Counted from the first letter of the stretch, positions 23,896 through 32,875 are shown. The stretch: DNA of 64,000 bases from Pirellulaceae bacterium (GCA_019636375.1 JAHBXS010000005.1:1-64000), one strand, 5' to 3'. Notes: generated by a model from the letters alone, not told the origin. Translations and numbers: made by a program.

Positions 23896-25908
23896 ATCGG
23901 GGTAGGGAGAGTCAACTGACTCCCCCTCCCGCCGAACCGTACGTGCGGTTTTCCCGCATACGGCTCTCCACTTGGTAGTTCTCGATAGTTTGGACGAACT
24001 GAGCATGAGCCTGCACCAGGCTGTAGAGCCCAAGCTCAGAGAAGTAGCGGTTTGGCCAGCGGCATGTACGAGGTTGTCGGTCGGGATTGGTGCGGTGGCG
24101 TTTCAGAAGGATTCGTCGCAGACGACTGCGGAGCCAACTGTCATAGTCACCGTAGACATTCCAGAAACAATGGCGAAAGTAGTGAAACCAGCCGCGCATC
24201 ATCTGATTCAATTGCTTGACGATATCCTCAAGCGAATCGCCAGATGTGCGTGGAGTTAACTCGCGGACACGATCCATGAATTTCTGTTGGCTTTTGGCTC
24301 GCGGAAACCGGAACCGGCCCCGAAATACATAACCCAGAAATGCAAAGCTTTGGTCGCGACTATCGACAATCTGGGTCTTGTCCGGATGCAGGGTCAAGCC
24401 TGCTTCGCGAACCCATTGCTGGACGACTGCCAAAGCTTGTTCCGCTTCAGCTTGCGTCTTGCAGAGGATCACGAAGTCATCCGCATAGCGTACCATCTCA
24501 TAGCCCTGTTCGGCCATGTGATGATCCAGCGGATTGAGATACAGGTTGGATAGCATCGGGGAGAGAACCGCGCCTTGCGGGACGCCCGTTTCCGGTGTCC
24601 AGCGGCTCAGTTCTGAAACCACTTCTTGATCGAGGTACATCTTGATCAGTCGCAGGACTGCATGATCCGAAACTTTCTGCTTCACCAACGCGAGCAGTCG
24701 GTCTTTGGGGATCGTATCGAAGTAGCCTTTCAAGTCGGCATCTACCACGAAGACGTTGCCCTCTTCGAGTAATTGCTCGACGCAACGAAGTGCGCCATGA
24801 CAGCCTCTGCCTCGGCGGAAGCCAAAGCTGCGAGGATGAAAGGTGTGATCAAAGATCGGTTCCAAGACATCCAGTAACGCGGTTTGAACCACTCGGTCGC
24901 GAACGGTAGGAATACCCAACGGGCGGGTTTCCTTCGTTCCCGGCTTGGGAATCTCCACCCGGCGTACAGGCTGCGGCCGATAGGTTCCGGCTTTCAGTTC
25001 CTGTTGCAGTTTGGTGATCTCGGCCAGAAGTTCGTCGTCGAGTTGTTCTACCGTTTGTCGGTCTACTCCAGCGGCTCCTTGATTGGTAATGACCTTCGAG
25101 GCCGCCCATCTCAAGTTTCGCTCACTGAAGACTTTATCGTACAGCGTGTGCCATTTGCCTCCTCTCACTTTGTTTGCCAAAAGTGTCTTCAACATGCTTT
25201 CTGTCCAAACCATCGACGATGCCCATTGGTCAATGCTCAATGGTTCCGTAGCCGGAGTAGCCCCGAAAGGCACTGTGACTTGCGACGGTTTAAGGTCTTT
25301 GGATTGTTTGGTCATACTTGCATCTACCTTGCTGCCGCCCTTGGCTCCACCGCGTTTTGCTGCACGGCTTCACGGCTACTATGGCGGCTCTGACTGCTGT
25401 TCCTGGTGCTTATCTTCTCGCTACATTGACGATCAGTCTTTTCGATACCAAGCTGCCTGTTCGTCGCACAGCTTGACCTGGAGTTGGTCGCCCAGTATCT
25501 CCGGCTGGGATTGATCACGAGAATCGACCCTGGCCAAGAACAGCTCTCCCTTCTTATCGCGTTTAACCTTCCTTCCATTCCGCACTCAACCACCGCATTG
25601 CCATTTCCAAACTTCAGCATCAGCGCGTTACTGCACCCAAAGTTCGTTCGCTGTGTCTATCCTGCGGAAAAGTCGATACAGAGGACTACAGGACGGTTCG
25701 TCGCACAGCGAAGGGTTCGGACTTTGCCAGCTTCCTCCCCGACAGGCTTGGCCGAATCAGTTTCACTTTCGTTACGGACTGGAATTTCTCCTCAGGTTGC
25801 TCCTCACCCTCCCTCGCGGGAACGCAATTACCACTTTCGAATACAGGGCGGTAACGTTACCCTGGTCAGGACTTTCACCCGACTGATTAAACGCCTTCAA
25901 AGGCGCAC
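23896..25908 (-). mobile_element. Group II intron, class C-like
   Basis: A 2,013-bp intron on the minus strand. The 5' end is GTGCGCC (25908-25902), the group II consensus, followed by a GGGTGAAAGTCC-type domain I segment. Domain V lies at 23934-23966 on the minus strand (GAGCCGTATGCGG ... CCGCACGTACGGTTC). A domain VI hairpin and the end CTACCCCGAT finish at 23896. The borders agree with an uninterrupted copy of the target at 54023-54067. The 5' exon ends in a hairpin (CTTTTCAC GGA GTGAAAAG) three bases before the intron. Insertion just after a stem-loop and a reverse transcriptase without an endonuclease domain are the marks of class C introns (family knowledge). Confidence 0.93.
23912..25315 (-). 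CDS. ltrA: Group II intron reverse transcriptase/maturase
   Basis: A 467-residue intron-encoded protein. Reverse transcriptase blocks are clear: KPGTKETRPLGIPTVRDR, SFGFRRGRGCHGAL, FVVDADLKGYFDTI, TPETGVPQGAVLSPMLSN and the catalytic YADD box in VRYADDFVILC. A maturase (X) domain follows with LNQMMRGWFHYFRH and WPNRYFSELGLYSL. No C-terminal HNH endonuclease domain is present. It would splice the intron RNA and drive retrohoming. The last ~20 codons, RMRENRTYGSAGGG and onwards, are read through intron domain V and into domain VI, so coding and ribozyme sequence overlap there. The frame is intact, so the element may be active. Confidence 0.96.
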   Translation of the reverse strand: MTKQSKDLKPSQVTVPFGATPATEPLSIDQWASSMVWTESMLKTLLANKVRGGKWHTLYDKVFSERNLRWAASKVITNQGAAGVDRQTVEQLDDELLAEITKLQQELKAGTYRPQPVRRVEIPKPGTKETRPLGIPTVRDRVVQTALLDVLEPIFDHTFHPRSFGFRRGRGCHGALRCVEQLLEEGNVFVVDADLKGYFDTIPKDRLLALVKQKVSDHAVLRLIKMYLDQEVVSELSRWTPETGVPQGAVLSPMLSNLYLNPLDHHMAEQGYEMVRYADDFVILCKTQAEAEQALAVVQQWVREAGLTLHPDKTQIVDSRDQSFAFLGYVFRGRFRFPRAKSQQKFMDRVRELTPRTSGDSLEDIVKQLNQMMRGWFHYFRHCFWNVYGDYDSWLRSRLRRILLKRHRTNPDRQPRTCRWPNRYFSELGLYSLVQAHAQFVQTIENYQVESRMRENRTYGSAGGGVS

Positions 25909-25932
25909 TGGCTTTTCACTCCGTGAAAAGGC
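25909..25932. repeat. Right half of the palindromic repeat split by the intron
   Basis: TGGCTTTTCACTCCGTGAAAAGGC, the continuation of the element interrupted at 23895. On the minus strand it is the hairpin in the intron's 5' exon. It aligns with TAGCCTTTCAATCCGTGAAA at 54046-54065 in the uninterrupted copy. Confidence 0.8.
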
Positions 25933-26225
25933 GGGCGCACCGAAGAAGCATGCGGTGGCAAACCGCTTGGATGATTTATTTGCGAAACCGGGAATTGGTT
26001 AAGTTCCAGCGACGATCCCGAGAACGGCTACCAACGGACTTTACTCCCATTCTTCCCATCATTCACATGACCTTGTGCAACTGACGGCCTTCGCTAAACC
26101 AAAACGGTCGCAGTCCCTCTGAATTGGTAGCGCCGCCTGTTCGATTTGAGGCAACGCTGGTAAATTAAGCGAGTAAAATTTAGCGGATCGTTTGGACAAA
26201 AAACATCTAATTGTAGGGACAAATA
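25933..26225. other. Intergenic region between intron and Sel1-repeat gene
   Basis: No gene supported. A short + strand frame ends in ANRLDDLFAKPGIG at 26002 and reads smoothly, but it only begins within the repeat. The region should contain the promoter of the Sel1-repeat gene at 26226; an AT-rich stretch at 26155-26185 is a possible place. Confidence 0.4.
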
Positions 26226-27233
26226 ATGGGAATCATCGAGATATCTGCCGTCACGAAGGCCCTGGAAGGAAAACTGGACGACCTGAAGCCAATCACTGAT
26301 CCGGCAACACTGCAACGTCTCCACTGTTTGGCGTCCAGCGAATCGTGCCTCGATTACATTGATATCGGCGAGGGGGACCTGGATGAGGTTTTGATCGACG
26401 GCGGGGTTCTGAGATTCGACTATAATCCCGAACTGAATTTGTTTAGGATCACGACGGCCTATGATGTGTCGCGACGTTTAACTGAAGAAGAAGAACAGCA
26501 TTTGGTTGCCGAAACGTTGTCCCAATGGAACGAAGGAGTTGGCTGCAATGATTTCGGAAACTGCCATGATTCCGTGTTGGCCCTGCCCTTGGCACAAGCC
26601 ATTATGGATGAACATGGCGATGAGGCCGAGTTTGGAACTGTGTTTGTCGATTTGACCGACATCAATGAACCTTCGCAAGTTCAGGTTTCTTATTTCGATG
26701 ATGAAACCAGTGACGATGCGTTTGTAAAAGACCTGAAGACCCAAATTGCCAACAATAATCCTGTCGCAATGGTCGGAATGGGGCAACGTTTCTTAGATAG
26801 CCAAGGCGATGAACAACACGACGCCAAAGCATACAAGTTATTTACACAAGCTGCTGACATGAATCACCCTCTAGGGATGGTGATGGTCGGTCGTTGTCTT
26901 CAAGTCGGCGTTGGATGCGTGGCCAACCAAAGTCAGGCCATTGAATGGTTCCGCAAAGCTGTCGATAAGGGTGAGCCAGAGGGGTTCTACTCATTAGGGA
27001 TGTGCTACGCCAACGGAGAAGGATTGGAGAAATCGGCTGAGGAAGCGGTCAATCTGTTTCGGGCCGGGGCCACCATGGGGAACGTCGATTGTTTAGCCGA
27101 GTTAGGGCGATGTTTGGAGGAAGGGGTCGGAACCGAACGAGATTTGGAACTTGCCCTAACCTGCTACAAGGTCGCCTACGATGCGGGGCTCGATGAAATG
27201 GATGAGGCCATCGCCCGCCTTCAAAAGAATTAG
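26226..27233 (+). CDS. Sel1-like repeat protein with unknown N-terminal domain
   Basis: A 335-residue protein. Residues ~185-330 form about four Sel1/TPR-like helical repeats, with hallmark parts such as AYKLFTQAADMNHPLGM, QAIEWFRKAVDKGEPEGFYSLG and EAVNLFRAGATMGNVDCLAELG. The N-terminal ~180 residues are acidic and mixed alpha/beta (IDIGEGDLDEVLIDGG, NEGVGCNDFGNCHDS) and I do not recognise them. Sel1 repeats usually bind other proteins. There is no signal peptide, so it is probably cytoplasmic. It stands 34 bp before tmk, so it could be the first gene of the tmk-holB unit. Function unknown. Confidence 0.8.
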   Translation: MGIIEISAVTKALEGKLDDLKPITDPATLQRLHCLASSESCLDYIDIGEGDLDEVLIDGGVLRFDYNPELNLFRITTAYDVSRRLTEEEEQHLVAETLSQWNEGVGCNDFGNCHDSVLALPLAQAIMDEHGDEAEFGTVFVDLTDINEPSQVQVSYFDDETSDDAFVKDLKTQIANNNPVAMVGMGQRFLDSQGDEQHDAKAYKLFTQAADMNHPLGMVMVGRCLQVGVGCVANQSQAIEWFRKAVDKGEPEGFYSLGMCYANGEGLEKSAEEAVNLFRAGATMGNVDCLAELGRCLEEGVGTERDLELALTCYKVAYDAGLDEMDEAIARLQKN

Positions 27234-27267
27234 TCAATTCCACAGTTGTCGTTTGTGAGAGTGTGAA

Positions 27268-27891
27268 GTGTTCATCGTTTTTGATGGAATCGACGGGGCT
27301 GGCAAATCAACTCAGATTGAGTTGACGCGGGCTTGGCTGGTCGAGCGAGGACACGTCGCCGAAACACTTTACGATCCCGGCAGTACCTCTCTGGGACTCA
27401 AATTAAGGGAACTGCTCCTAGGTAATCACGATCTGACGATTGCTCCTGAGGCCGAAACCCTGATGTTTGTCGCCGCGCGAGCCCAGTTGGTCGCGGAAAA
27501 AATTCGACCGGCGCTAGAGTCTGGCAAGGTCGTTTTATGTGATCGTTACACTTACTCCACCGTAGTCTATCAAGGGCACGCCGGTGGCGTTGACGTTCGG
27601 AAGATTCGCGCAGCCAATGACCTTGCAACCGGTGGCCTGCAACCGGATTTGGCGATCCTGTTCGACTTGCCGGCTGAAGTCGCCTTTGAGCGAATCGGCG
27701 GAAATCTCGATCGCATGGAGTCGCGGGGGTTGGCGTATTTCGAAAAGGTTCGCCAGGGGTTCCTCGTTGAAGCACAAAAAAACCTCTCCATCGCGCGTGT
27801 GGTCGATGCGACGGCAAGCCCCGCGGCGATCCAAGAGATCATTCAAGTTCACCTGAGAGAAGTCCTCATGCACCGGGAGGCCGCGCGATGA
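27268..27891 (+). CDS. tmk: Thymidylate kinase
   Basis: A 207-residue dTMP kinase. It starts FIVFDGIDGAGKSTQ (P-loop GIDGAGKS), has the DRYTYSTVVYQG block (DRY motif) and a LID region around ERIGGNLDRMESRG. It phosphorylates dTMP to dTDP for DNA synthesis. The start codon is GTG. The stop overlaps the start of the next gene, holB, by four bases (ATGA); this tmk-holB pairing is common in bacteria and supports both identifications. Confidence 0.95.
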   Translation: MFIVFDGIDGAGKSTQIELTRAWLVERGHVAETLYDPGSTSLGLKLRELLLGNHDLTIAPEAETLMFVAARAQLVAEKIRPALESGKVVLCDRYTYSTVVYQGHAGGVDVRKIRAANDLATGGLQPDLAILFDLPAEVAFERIGGNLDRMESRGLAYFEKVRQGFLVEAQKNLSIARVVDATASPAAIQEIIQVHLREVLMHREAAR

Positions 27892-28964
27892 TTTGGGAAA
27901 AGATGGTTGGCCATCGCGACCAGATGCGGCGATTCGGTCGGATGCTGGAAAGAAACAAATTGCCATCGACGTTTTTGTTTGTCGGTCCAGAAGGGATTGG
28001 CAAGCGATTGTTTGCGGAGGGACTGGCCGAGTTTTTGCTCTGTCCCAATCGGGACTTGGCAAACCTCGCCCCCTGTGGTCGCTGCCCCTCGTGCCAACAA
28101 GTCCAATCGCTTAACCACCCCGATTTGCTGATCGTGCAAAAGCCAGACGATAAAAACGTCCTGCCGATCGAGTTGTTCGTTGGGGATCGAGAGCATCGCT
28201 CGCAAACCGGTATGTGTCGCGAGATTCGGGTCAAGCCGAAAGAGGGTTCCCGAAAATTCGCGATTATCGACGATGCCGATTATTTGAATACGGAAAGTGC
28301 CAACGTGTTGCTGAAGACACTGGAAGAGCCGCCACCAGGAGCCGTGATTGTGCTGATTGGCACGAGTCCTCAACGGCAATTGCCCACGATCTTGTCTCGT
28401 TCGCAACTGGTCCCTTTCTCGCCACTTACATCAAACGAGCTGTGGGAATTGTTGAAGCGTGATTCAGAATTTGAGAGTACCGCCCCGCTCGAGGAACTGG
28501 CCAAGGCGGCTGCGGGGAGCATCAAAGTCGCCAAACTCTTGTCTGACCCAAAGGTCTACGACTTTCGTTCCGTTTGGCTAGAACAACTGGGGACTTGCGA
28601 CCCTGGGCAAAACGATTTCGCCGCCGAGATCGTCAAATTTTCCGGTGCGGGAAACAAAGAAGGAGCGGAAAAACGCGAAACGCTTTATTTTATCGCTGAT
28701 CAAGGCTTGATCTTCTATCGACAACTTCTCAATCGTCTTACGGGCAATCAGGTCGAAGGTGACGAAAACTTGATGAACGCGGTCAACTCCGCTGCGGAAT
28801 CCTGGTCACAATCCCCAGCGAAAATCGCACATGCCATCGAGCGGCTCACCGATTTTCAGTCGCATATCGAAATGAATGCCAATGCACAAAACGCGGTAGA
28901 ACCCCTACTGGTAGATTTGCGGCGAATCGCCACGGGACGGGATTTACTCGTGCTACGAATTTAG
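27888..28964 (+). CDS. holB: DNA polymerase III subunit delta'
   Basis: A 358-residue AAA+ clamp-loader protein. It has a P-loop-like FVGPEGIGKRLFAEGLAEF, a four-cysteine zinc module (CPNR ... CGRCPSCQQ), a Walker B-like FAIIDDADYLNTESANVLLK, and LKTLEEPPPGAVIVLIGTS with the SRC-like segment ILSRSQLV, in which the usual Cys of the SRC motif is Gln. Delta' holds the clamp loader that opens the sliding clamp. It could instead be called a tau/gamma-like ATPase, but the size and the tmk neighbour favour delta'. It is coupled to tmk by a 4-bp overlap. Confidence 0.9.
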   Translation: MIWEKMVGHRDQMRRFGRMLERNKLPSTFLFVGPEGIGKRLFAEGLAEFLLCPNRDLANLAPCGRCPSCQQVQSLNHPDLLIVQKPDDKNVLPIELFVGDREHRSQTGMCREIRVKPKEGSRKFAIIDDADYLNTESANVLLKTLEEPPPGAVIVLIGTSPQRQLPTILSRSQLVPFSPLTSNELWELLKRDSEFESTAPLEELAKAAAGSIKVAKLLSDPKVYDFRSVWLEQLGTCDPGQNDFAAEIVKFSGAGNKEGAEKRETLYFIADQGLIFYRQLLNRLTGNQVEGDENLMNAVNSAAESWSQSPAKIAHAIERLTDFQSHIEMNANAQNAVEPLLVDLRRIATGRDLLVLRI

Positions 28965-29038
28965 ATCGATTTCAGTCCGCGAAACTGGAAATGAATCCCA
29001 AGATCGTCTTTTCATGGATTGAAAAGCTACGTGGCCTT

Positions 29039-29683
29039 TCACTCCGAGAACGGTCTCGACATTCCCCTTTTAAACTCTGGCAAACGTCGCTGGAACTCTT
29101 GCAGGAATTTTCGAGCGGCGCGGGCTCGGTGACTGATCAGGGATTTTACCGCCAGACCAAGTTGCCCGAATGTTTGATGATACTCGGCGACTTCAAACAG
29201 CGGGTCGTATCCGAACCCTTGATCACCGCGATGCTCGTCGAGGATTCGCCCATAACAGCGGCCTTCACATGCGATCCAAATCTTCCCGGCGGGGTCTGAA
29301 AAGGCCATCGAACAGGTGAACCAAGCGGTGCGCTGGTTAGCAGGTACACCCGACAAATTACGCAGGAGTTTTTCGTTGTTTAACTGGTCGTTGGAGTCCT
29401 CTCCAGCGTAGCGTGCCGACCAGACTCCAGGTTCGCCCTTTAAGTGGGCTACGCTCAGTCCGCTGTCTTCGGCGAGTACCCAATGCCCGGTCAATGCCGC
29501 ATAGCCAGCGGCCTTGAGACTGGCATTTTCGGCGAATGTCGTGCCTGTTTCGGCAACCTCTTGATCAAATTTGAATTCGTTCAGAGAAATCAAATCGATG
29601 TCGGTGGGCCCGAACAAGTCCGCCATTTCTCGGGCTTTTTTCGGATTCCGAGAACCGAAGACGATTTGAAACATTTTTTCCAT
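29039..29683 (-). CDS. rdgB: Non-canonical purine NTP pyrophosphatase (RdgB/HAM1)
   Basis: A 214-residue RdgB/HAM1 protein. Landmarks are IVFGSRNPKKAREM at the start, AETGTTFAENASLKA, the metal-binding LAEDSGLSVAHL, PGVWSARYAGED, and DQGFGYDPLFEV. It hydrolyses ITP, dITP and XTP to monophosphates and keeps deaminated purines out of DNA and RNA. The start is uncertain: ATGs at 29704, 29683 and 29674 are all in frame; 29683 and 29674 are nearest to the conserved first strand. It is convergent with holB, separated by 74 bp. Confidence 0.94.
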   Translation of the reverse strand: MEKMFQIVFGSRNPKKAREMADLFGPTDIDLISLNEFKFDQEVAETGTTFAENASLKAAGYAALTGHWVLAEDSGLSVAHLKGEPGVWSARYAGEDSNDQLNNEKLLRNLSGVPANQRTAWFTCSMAFSDPAGKIWIACEGRCYGRILDEHRGDQGFGYDPLFEVAEYHQTFGQLGLAVKSLISHRARAARKFLQEFQRRLPEFKRGMSRPFSE

Positions 29684-29859
29684 AATAAATTCTAAGATTA
29701 CCAATTGTCGAACGAAGTTGTTGTCGGCCCCTCTAGTTTTAAGGTCTACACAAGTCCTTTAAAATGGGGGCATCGGTTTGGAGACACGTTAGATAATTTT
29801 ACGAAAGCGTTAGTTTGCATCGCCAATCACGCTTCGTCGAAAACAAAGGGGAGATCAGA

Positions 29860-30672
29860 ATGCTACAGACAAAAACGATGAGACTGGGTTTGATGGTTGT
29901 TCTTGTTGGCTTTCTTTCCAGTGGCGGAACTTGCCAGGATGCGACTCCAACAATCAAAGCAGTTGGAATGAATATCGGACTTGCCGATCCAGATAGCGAG
30001 TACGGTGGCTCTTATGTTTTGGGCCGCTCTGCAGGAATCGAAATCACCTTTATGGTCGAAGACAAAAACTCCTTTTTTGTATCAGTGATTGACGAAGGCA
30101 AAGAAAAGTCCGACTTGTCGTTAGTTGTTGATGGTAAAAAGCTGGACAACAAGAATAGTTTTTCACGCATCGGCTTCATGTCGTCGATTTCCGACAATGG
30201 CCAACGCGTCACCGTTCCTGTTTCGGCGACGCAACTTCCTCCCAAAGGGGCGACTAGCGTCAAAGTCACTGGGAAACTCGTTTTGATGGCCGGTGCAGAT
30301 GAAAAAACCGACAAAGTATCTTTCAAAGTCGCTGTCGGAGAAACGGTCCAACTTGGTCCGATTTCGACCAAAATTTCCAGCGTCGACGAATATGACTTTG
30401 GTGAAACGGTCACAAACATCGCTTTTGAGACAAATCAGTCCATGGATGTGATTTCGAGCCTTAAATTTCTCGATGAAAACGGAAAAGAACTGGAAACAAA
30501 TTCCGGTGGTTCATCGAGTTTTGGTTTTGGCGATCAAATGACTTACATACGGACTTTTCAAGTCGCCGGCAAGCCGACTGCACTTACCGCACAGGTCAAA
30601 TACTTCGGCTCGACTCAAACGCTGACGGTCCCTGTTGATCTCGATGTCGATTTGAGCCTCAGCAGCAAATAA
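29860..30672 (+). CDS. Exported protein of unknown function
   Basis: A 270-residue protein with a clear signal peptide: K-T-M-R, then LGLMVVLVGFLSSGG, with likely cleavage near GGTCQD. The Cys there is in a poor lipobox context, so lipoprotein status is doubtful. The mature part is beta-rich and acidic, with repeated short strands (VTVPVSATQLPP, VSFKVAVGETVQ, LTAQVKYFGSTQTLTVPVD) suggestive of Ig-like or beta-sandwich domains. The ATG at 29860 has Shine-Dalgarno GGGGAGA; an upstream TTG reading was dropped. No family recognised. The ABC permease gene starts 45 bp downstream on the same strand. Confidence 0.75.
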   Translation: MLQTKTMRLGLMVVLVGFLSSGGTCQDATPTIKAVGMNIGLADPDSEYGGSYVLGRSAGIEITFMVEDKNSFFVSVIDEGKEKSDLSLVVDGKKLDNKNSFSRIGFMSSISDNGQRVTVPVSATQLPPKGATSVKVTGKLVLMAGADEKTDKVSFKVAVGETVQLGPISTKISSVDEYDFGETVTNIAFETNQSMDVISSLKFLDENGKELETNSGGSSSFGFGDQMTYIRTFQVAGKPTALTAQVKYFGSTQTLTVPVDLDVDLSLSSK

Positions 30673-30717
30673 CGTTTTCCCGAAGAATTTGCCACCTTGG
30701 AACATTTGGAACGATCG

Positions 30718-32334
30718 ATGAATCACCGAACTGTTCCAATTTGGGGCTGGGGGTTCATCGCAACGACTTTAGTGTTGGTAGCCTACTGGTGGTGGCTCGC
30801 TAGCCCGCTGTCGTCGCGCGTCTTGGGGGCGACTCTGGCTCTGGGGTTCGGGGCTGGCGCTTTGGCAGTTGTCATGGCGATCCCTTTGCTGTGGCTGATG
30901 ACTCAAAGACCTGGCAGGAGTTTCTGGTTGCCAATCATCGCCGTTGCGGCAGCGGTTCCTGTTTATGTTCACGTCGGAGCTTGGGACAGTATATTCGGCA
31001 AACTGGGTTGGTTTACGACCTGGTATCGCGAACCATTGATGCTGTCGATCAATCGTTGGGTCGCCGCAATTTGGATTCACGCAGCGGCTGGTGCTCCGCA
31101 AGTCGCATTGATTCTGATGGCAGGACATTCGCTCGGGCGTGGGGTTTATGAGGACATGGGTCTGCTGGATGCTCCTCCTCATCGGGTCTTTTGGAAGGTG
31201 ACGCTGCCGAGACTGCTCCCTTTTGCCGGACTCGGTCTGATTTGGGTGATGGTCGTTTGTGCTCGCGAAATTGCGGTCACAGACATTTATCAAATTGGAA
31301 CCCTGGCTGAATATCTTTATTTGGGTTACGCGATGGGGCAAGGCATGGAAATGCTGGTCCCCTGGGGAACGGACGCTCAACAACTTGATGTGTGGTTTCA
31401 AATCCTGGCGATCGCCTGGATGGCTTCTCTCGTGCTGCTCGCAGCGCGGAAATATCTGGAAACTGAATGGGGTTTGACCTACTCCGAGGCAAACGATTAC
31501 CCGAATAAGGGTGGTTGGATTTTAGGGGCGTCCGGATGGCTTGTCGCGATCGCGATCTTTGTAATTCCCGTGGTCAATCTCGTTGTTCGCAGTGGCATGA
31601 CGATTCGCCGGATCGATGGTCAACCGACTCAGATCATCGATCTGACTTTAGTTCCAGGTTTAATGTCCCGTTGTTTGCAAGATTACTATTGGGAATTTCA
31701 GTGGTCGCTGATCATTGCCGCTGCTGGATCGGCGGTTGTGTTGATCACGGCGGCTTTATTTGCCTTTTGGGCACAGACCTCACGTTTGGGCCGGACGCTT
31801 TTTTTGGGCATCATCTCGGTTGGCTTAGCGGTGCCAGGCCCGATGATCGGCGGTCTGATTTTCAAGATTGCTCTCGCCTCAAATCACCCGTTGTGGATCG
31901 CGTGGTTTGATCGCTCGATATTGGCTCCCGTTATGGCGTCGGCCCTATTTGTGTGGCCGCTGATCGCGTTGTTGGTCTGGACGGTTTTTCGTTCGGGTGG
32001 AGAACATGTGCTGCGAGTGGCTGAACTTGACGGCGCGGGTTGGTGGAACCGTTTTTTTTCGATGGTGATCGGCAGGTACCGAGTCGTCTTACTGGGAATT
32101 GCCGGTGTCGCCGCAGTGCTGATGTTTGGCGAATTGTCGGCGGCTCAGATGGTGCAAATCGCCGGCATCGACACACTTCCGCGATTGACTTTGGGCTTCC
32201 TCCATGCGGGAGTCAATGAAAAAGCGGCTGCGGTCACTCTGCTGACCCTTTTGTTCGTTGCTGGGATCATGATCGCAGCGTGGCAATTGTTCAGACGATT
32301 CCGCCTCGGTTTCGAGAGGGAATCCAAGGGGTAG
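30718..32334 (+). CDS. ABC transporter permease, fused two-domain (iron(III)-type)
   Basis: A 538-residue inner-membrane protein with about 12 hydrophobic segments arranged as two homologous halves. Each half carries an EAA-type loop for contact with the ATPase: EDMGLLDAPPHRVFWKVTLP in the first and AELDGAGWWNRFFSMVIG in the second. This fused layout is typical of FbpB/thiamine/2-aminoethylphosphonate-type permeases. No ATPase gene is adjacent. A matching Fbp-type binding lipoprotein is encoded at 51110-52120, about 19 kb away, and may be its partner (inference). The ATG at 30718 is preferred over a TTG seven codons upstream. It converges with the VOC gene, with stops 1 bp apart. Confidence 0.88.
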   Translation: MNHRTVPIWGWGFIATTLVLVAYWWWLASPLSSRVLGATLALGFGAGALAVVMAIPLLWLMTQRPGRSFWLPIIAVAAAVPVYVHVGAWDSIFGKLGWFTTWYREPLMLSINRWVAAIWIHAAAGAPQVALILMAGHSLGRGVYEDMGLLDAPPHRVFWKVTLPRLLPFAGLGLIWVMVVCAREIAVTDIYQIGTLAEYLYLGYAMGQGMEMLVPWGTDAQQLDVWFQILAIAWMASLVLLAARKYLETEWGLTYSEANDYPNKGGWILGASGWLVAIAIFVIPVVNLVVRSGMTIRRIDGQPTQIIDLTLVPGLMSRCLQDYYWEFQWSLIIAAAGSAVVLITAALFAFWAQTSRLGRTLFLGIISVGLAVPGPMIGGLIFKIALASNHPLWIAWFDRSILAPVMASALFVWPLIALLVWTVFRSGGEHVLRVAELDGAGWWNRFFSMVIGRYRVVLLGIAGVAAVLMFGELSAAQMVQIAGIDTLPRLTLGFLHAGVNEKAAAVTLLTLLFVAGIMIAAWQLFRRFRLGFERESKG

Positions 32335-32335
32335 C

Positions 32336-32875
32336 CTACTGACTCGCAAATTCGTCTTGGTGCAACCAATCAGCTTGGCGGACCGTTTGTTTTGATCGAG
32401 TCCATTCCTCCAACATGTCCCATTTGCAGGCGTCGAGTTTTTCCATTTGCTCTTGTGTGGCCGTGATGGTGGTCAACTCAATTCGGTGCCCGTTGGGATC
32501 AAAGAAATAGATCGAGCGAATGATCCCATGGTCGGTGGGACCGACGACTTCAAGGCCAGCTTGCTCCAGGTCTCGCTTGGCCTGATCCAGTTCTTCAACC
32601 GATGCTAGTTGAAATGCAATGTGTTGGACCCACTTGGGAGTATTTTCATCGCGTCCCATATCGGGCGAGGCAGGTAGCTCGAAGAAAGCCAGAATGTTTC
32701 CTTGTCCGGCGTCCAAGAACACATGCATGTAGGGATTGGGTTCTTTGGTGGATGGCACTTTGTCTTCGGAGATCGCCAAGATGAAGCCCATGTTCAAATG
32801 TTTGGTGTAAAAGTCTACAGTCTCTTTGGCATCTCGACAGCGATAAGCGACGTGGTGGATTTGTTGGATTTTCAT
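32336..32875 (-). CDS. VOC (glyoxalase) family protein
   Basis: A 179-residue glyoxalase/VOC protein. It begins IQQIHHVAYRCRDAKETVDF (first metal-ligand His), then ILAFFELPASPDMG, WVQHIAFQLASVEEL and the closing FFDPNGHRIELTTI with the terminal Glu ligand. The two beta-alpha-beta-beta-beta halves fit dioxygenase or lactoylglutathione-lyase-like members. The C-terminal ~30 residues (WDMLEEWTRSKQ) extend beyond the fold. The start at 32875 has the Shine-Dalgarno AAAGGA; a longer frame lacks support. Substrate unknown. Confidence 0.88.
   Translation of the reverse strand: MKIQQIHHVAYRCRDAKETVDFYTKHLNMGFILAISEDKVPSTKEPNPYMHVFLDAGQGNILAFFELPASPDMGRDENTPKWVQHIAFQLASVEELDQAKRDLEQAGLEVVGPTDHGIIRSIYFFDPNGHRIELTTITATQEQMEKLDACKWDMLEEWTRSKQTVRQADWLHQDEFASQ

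Noticed and set aside
25909-26002. Coding continuity across the intron (frame ending in DDLFAKPGIG)
   Set aside because: The upstream part is only a shadow frame of the short-chain dehydrogenase gene and the palindromes; no protein family is evident, so I do not claim that the intron interrupts a gene.
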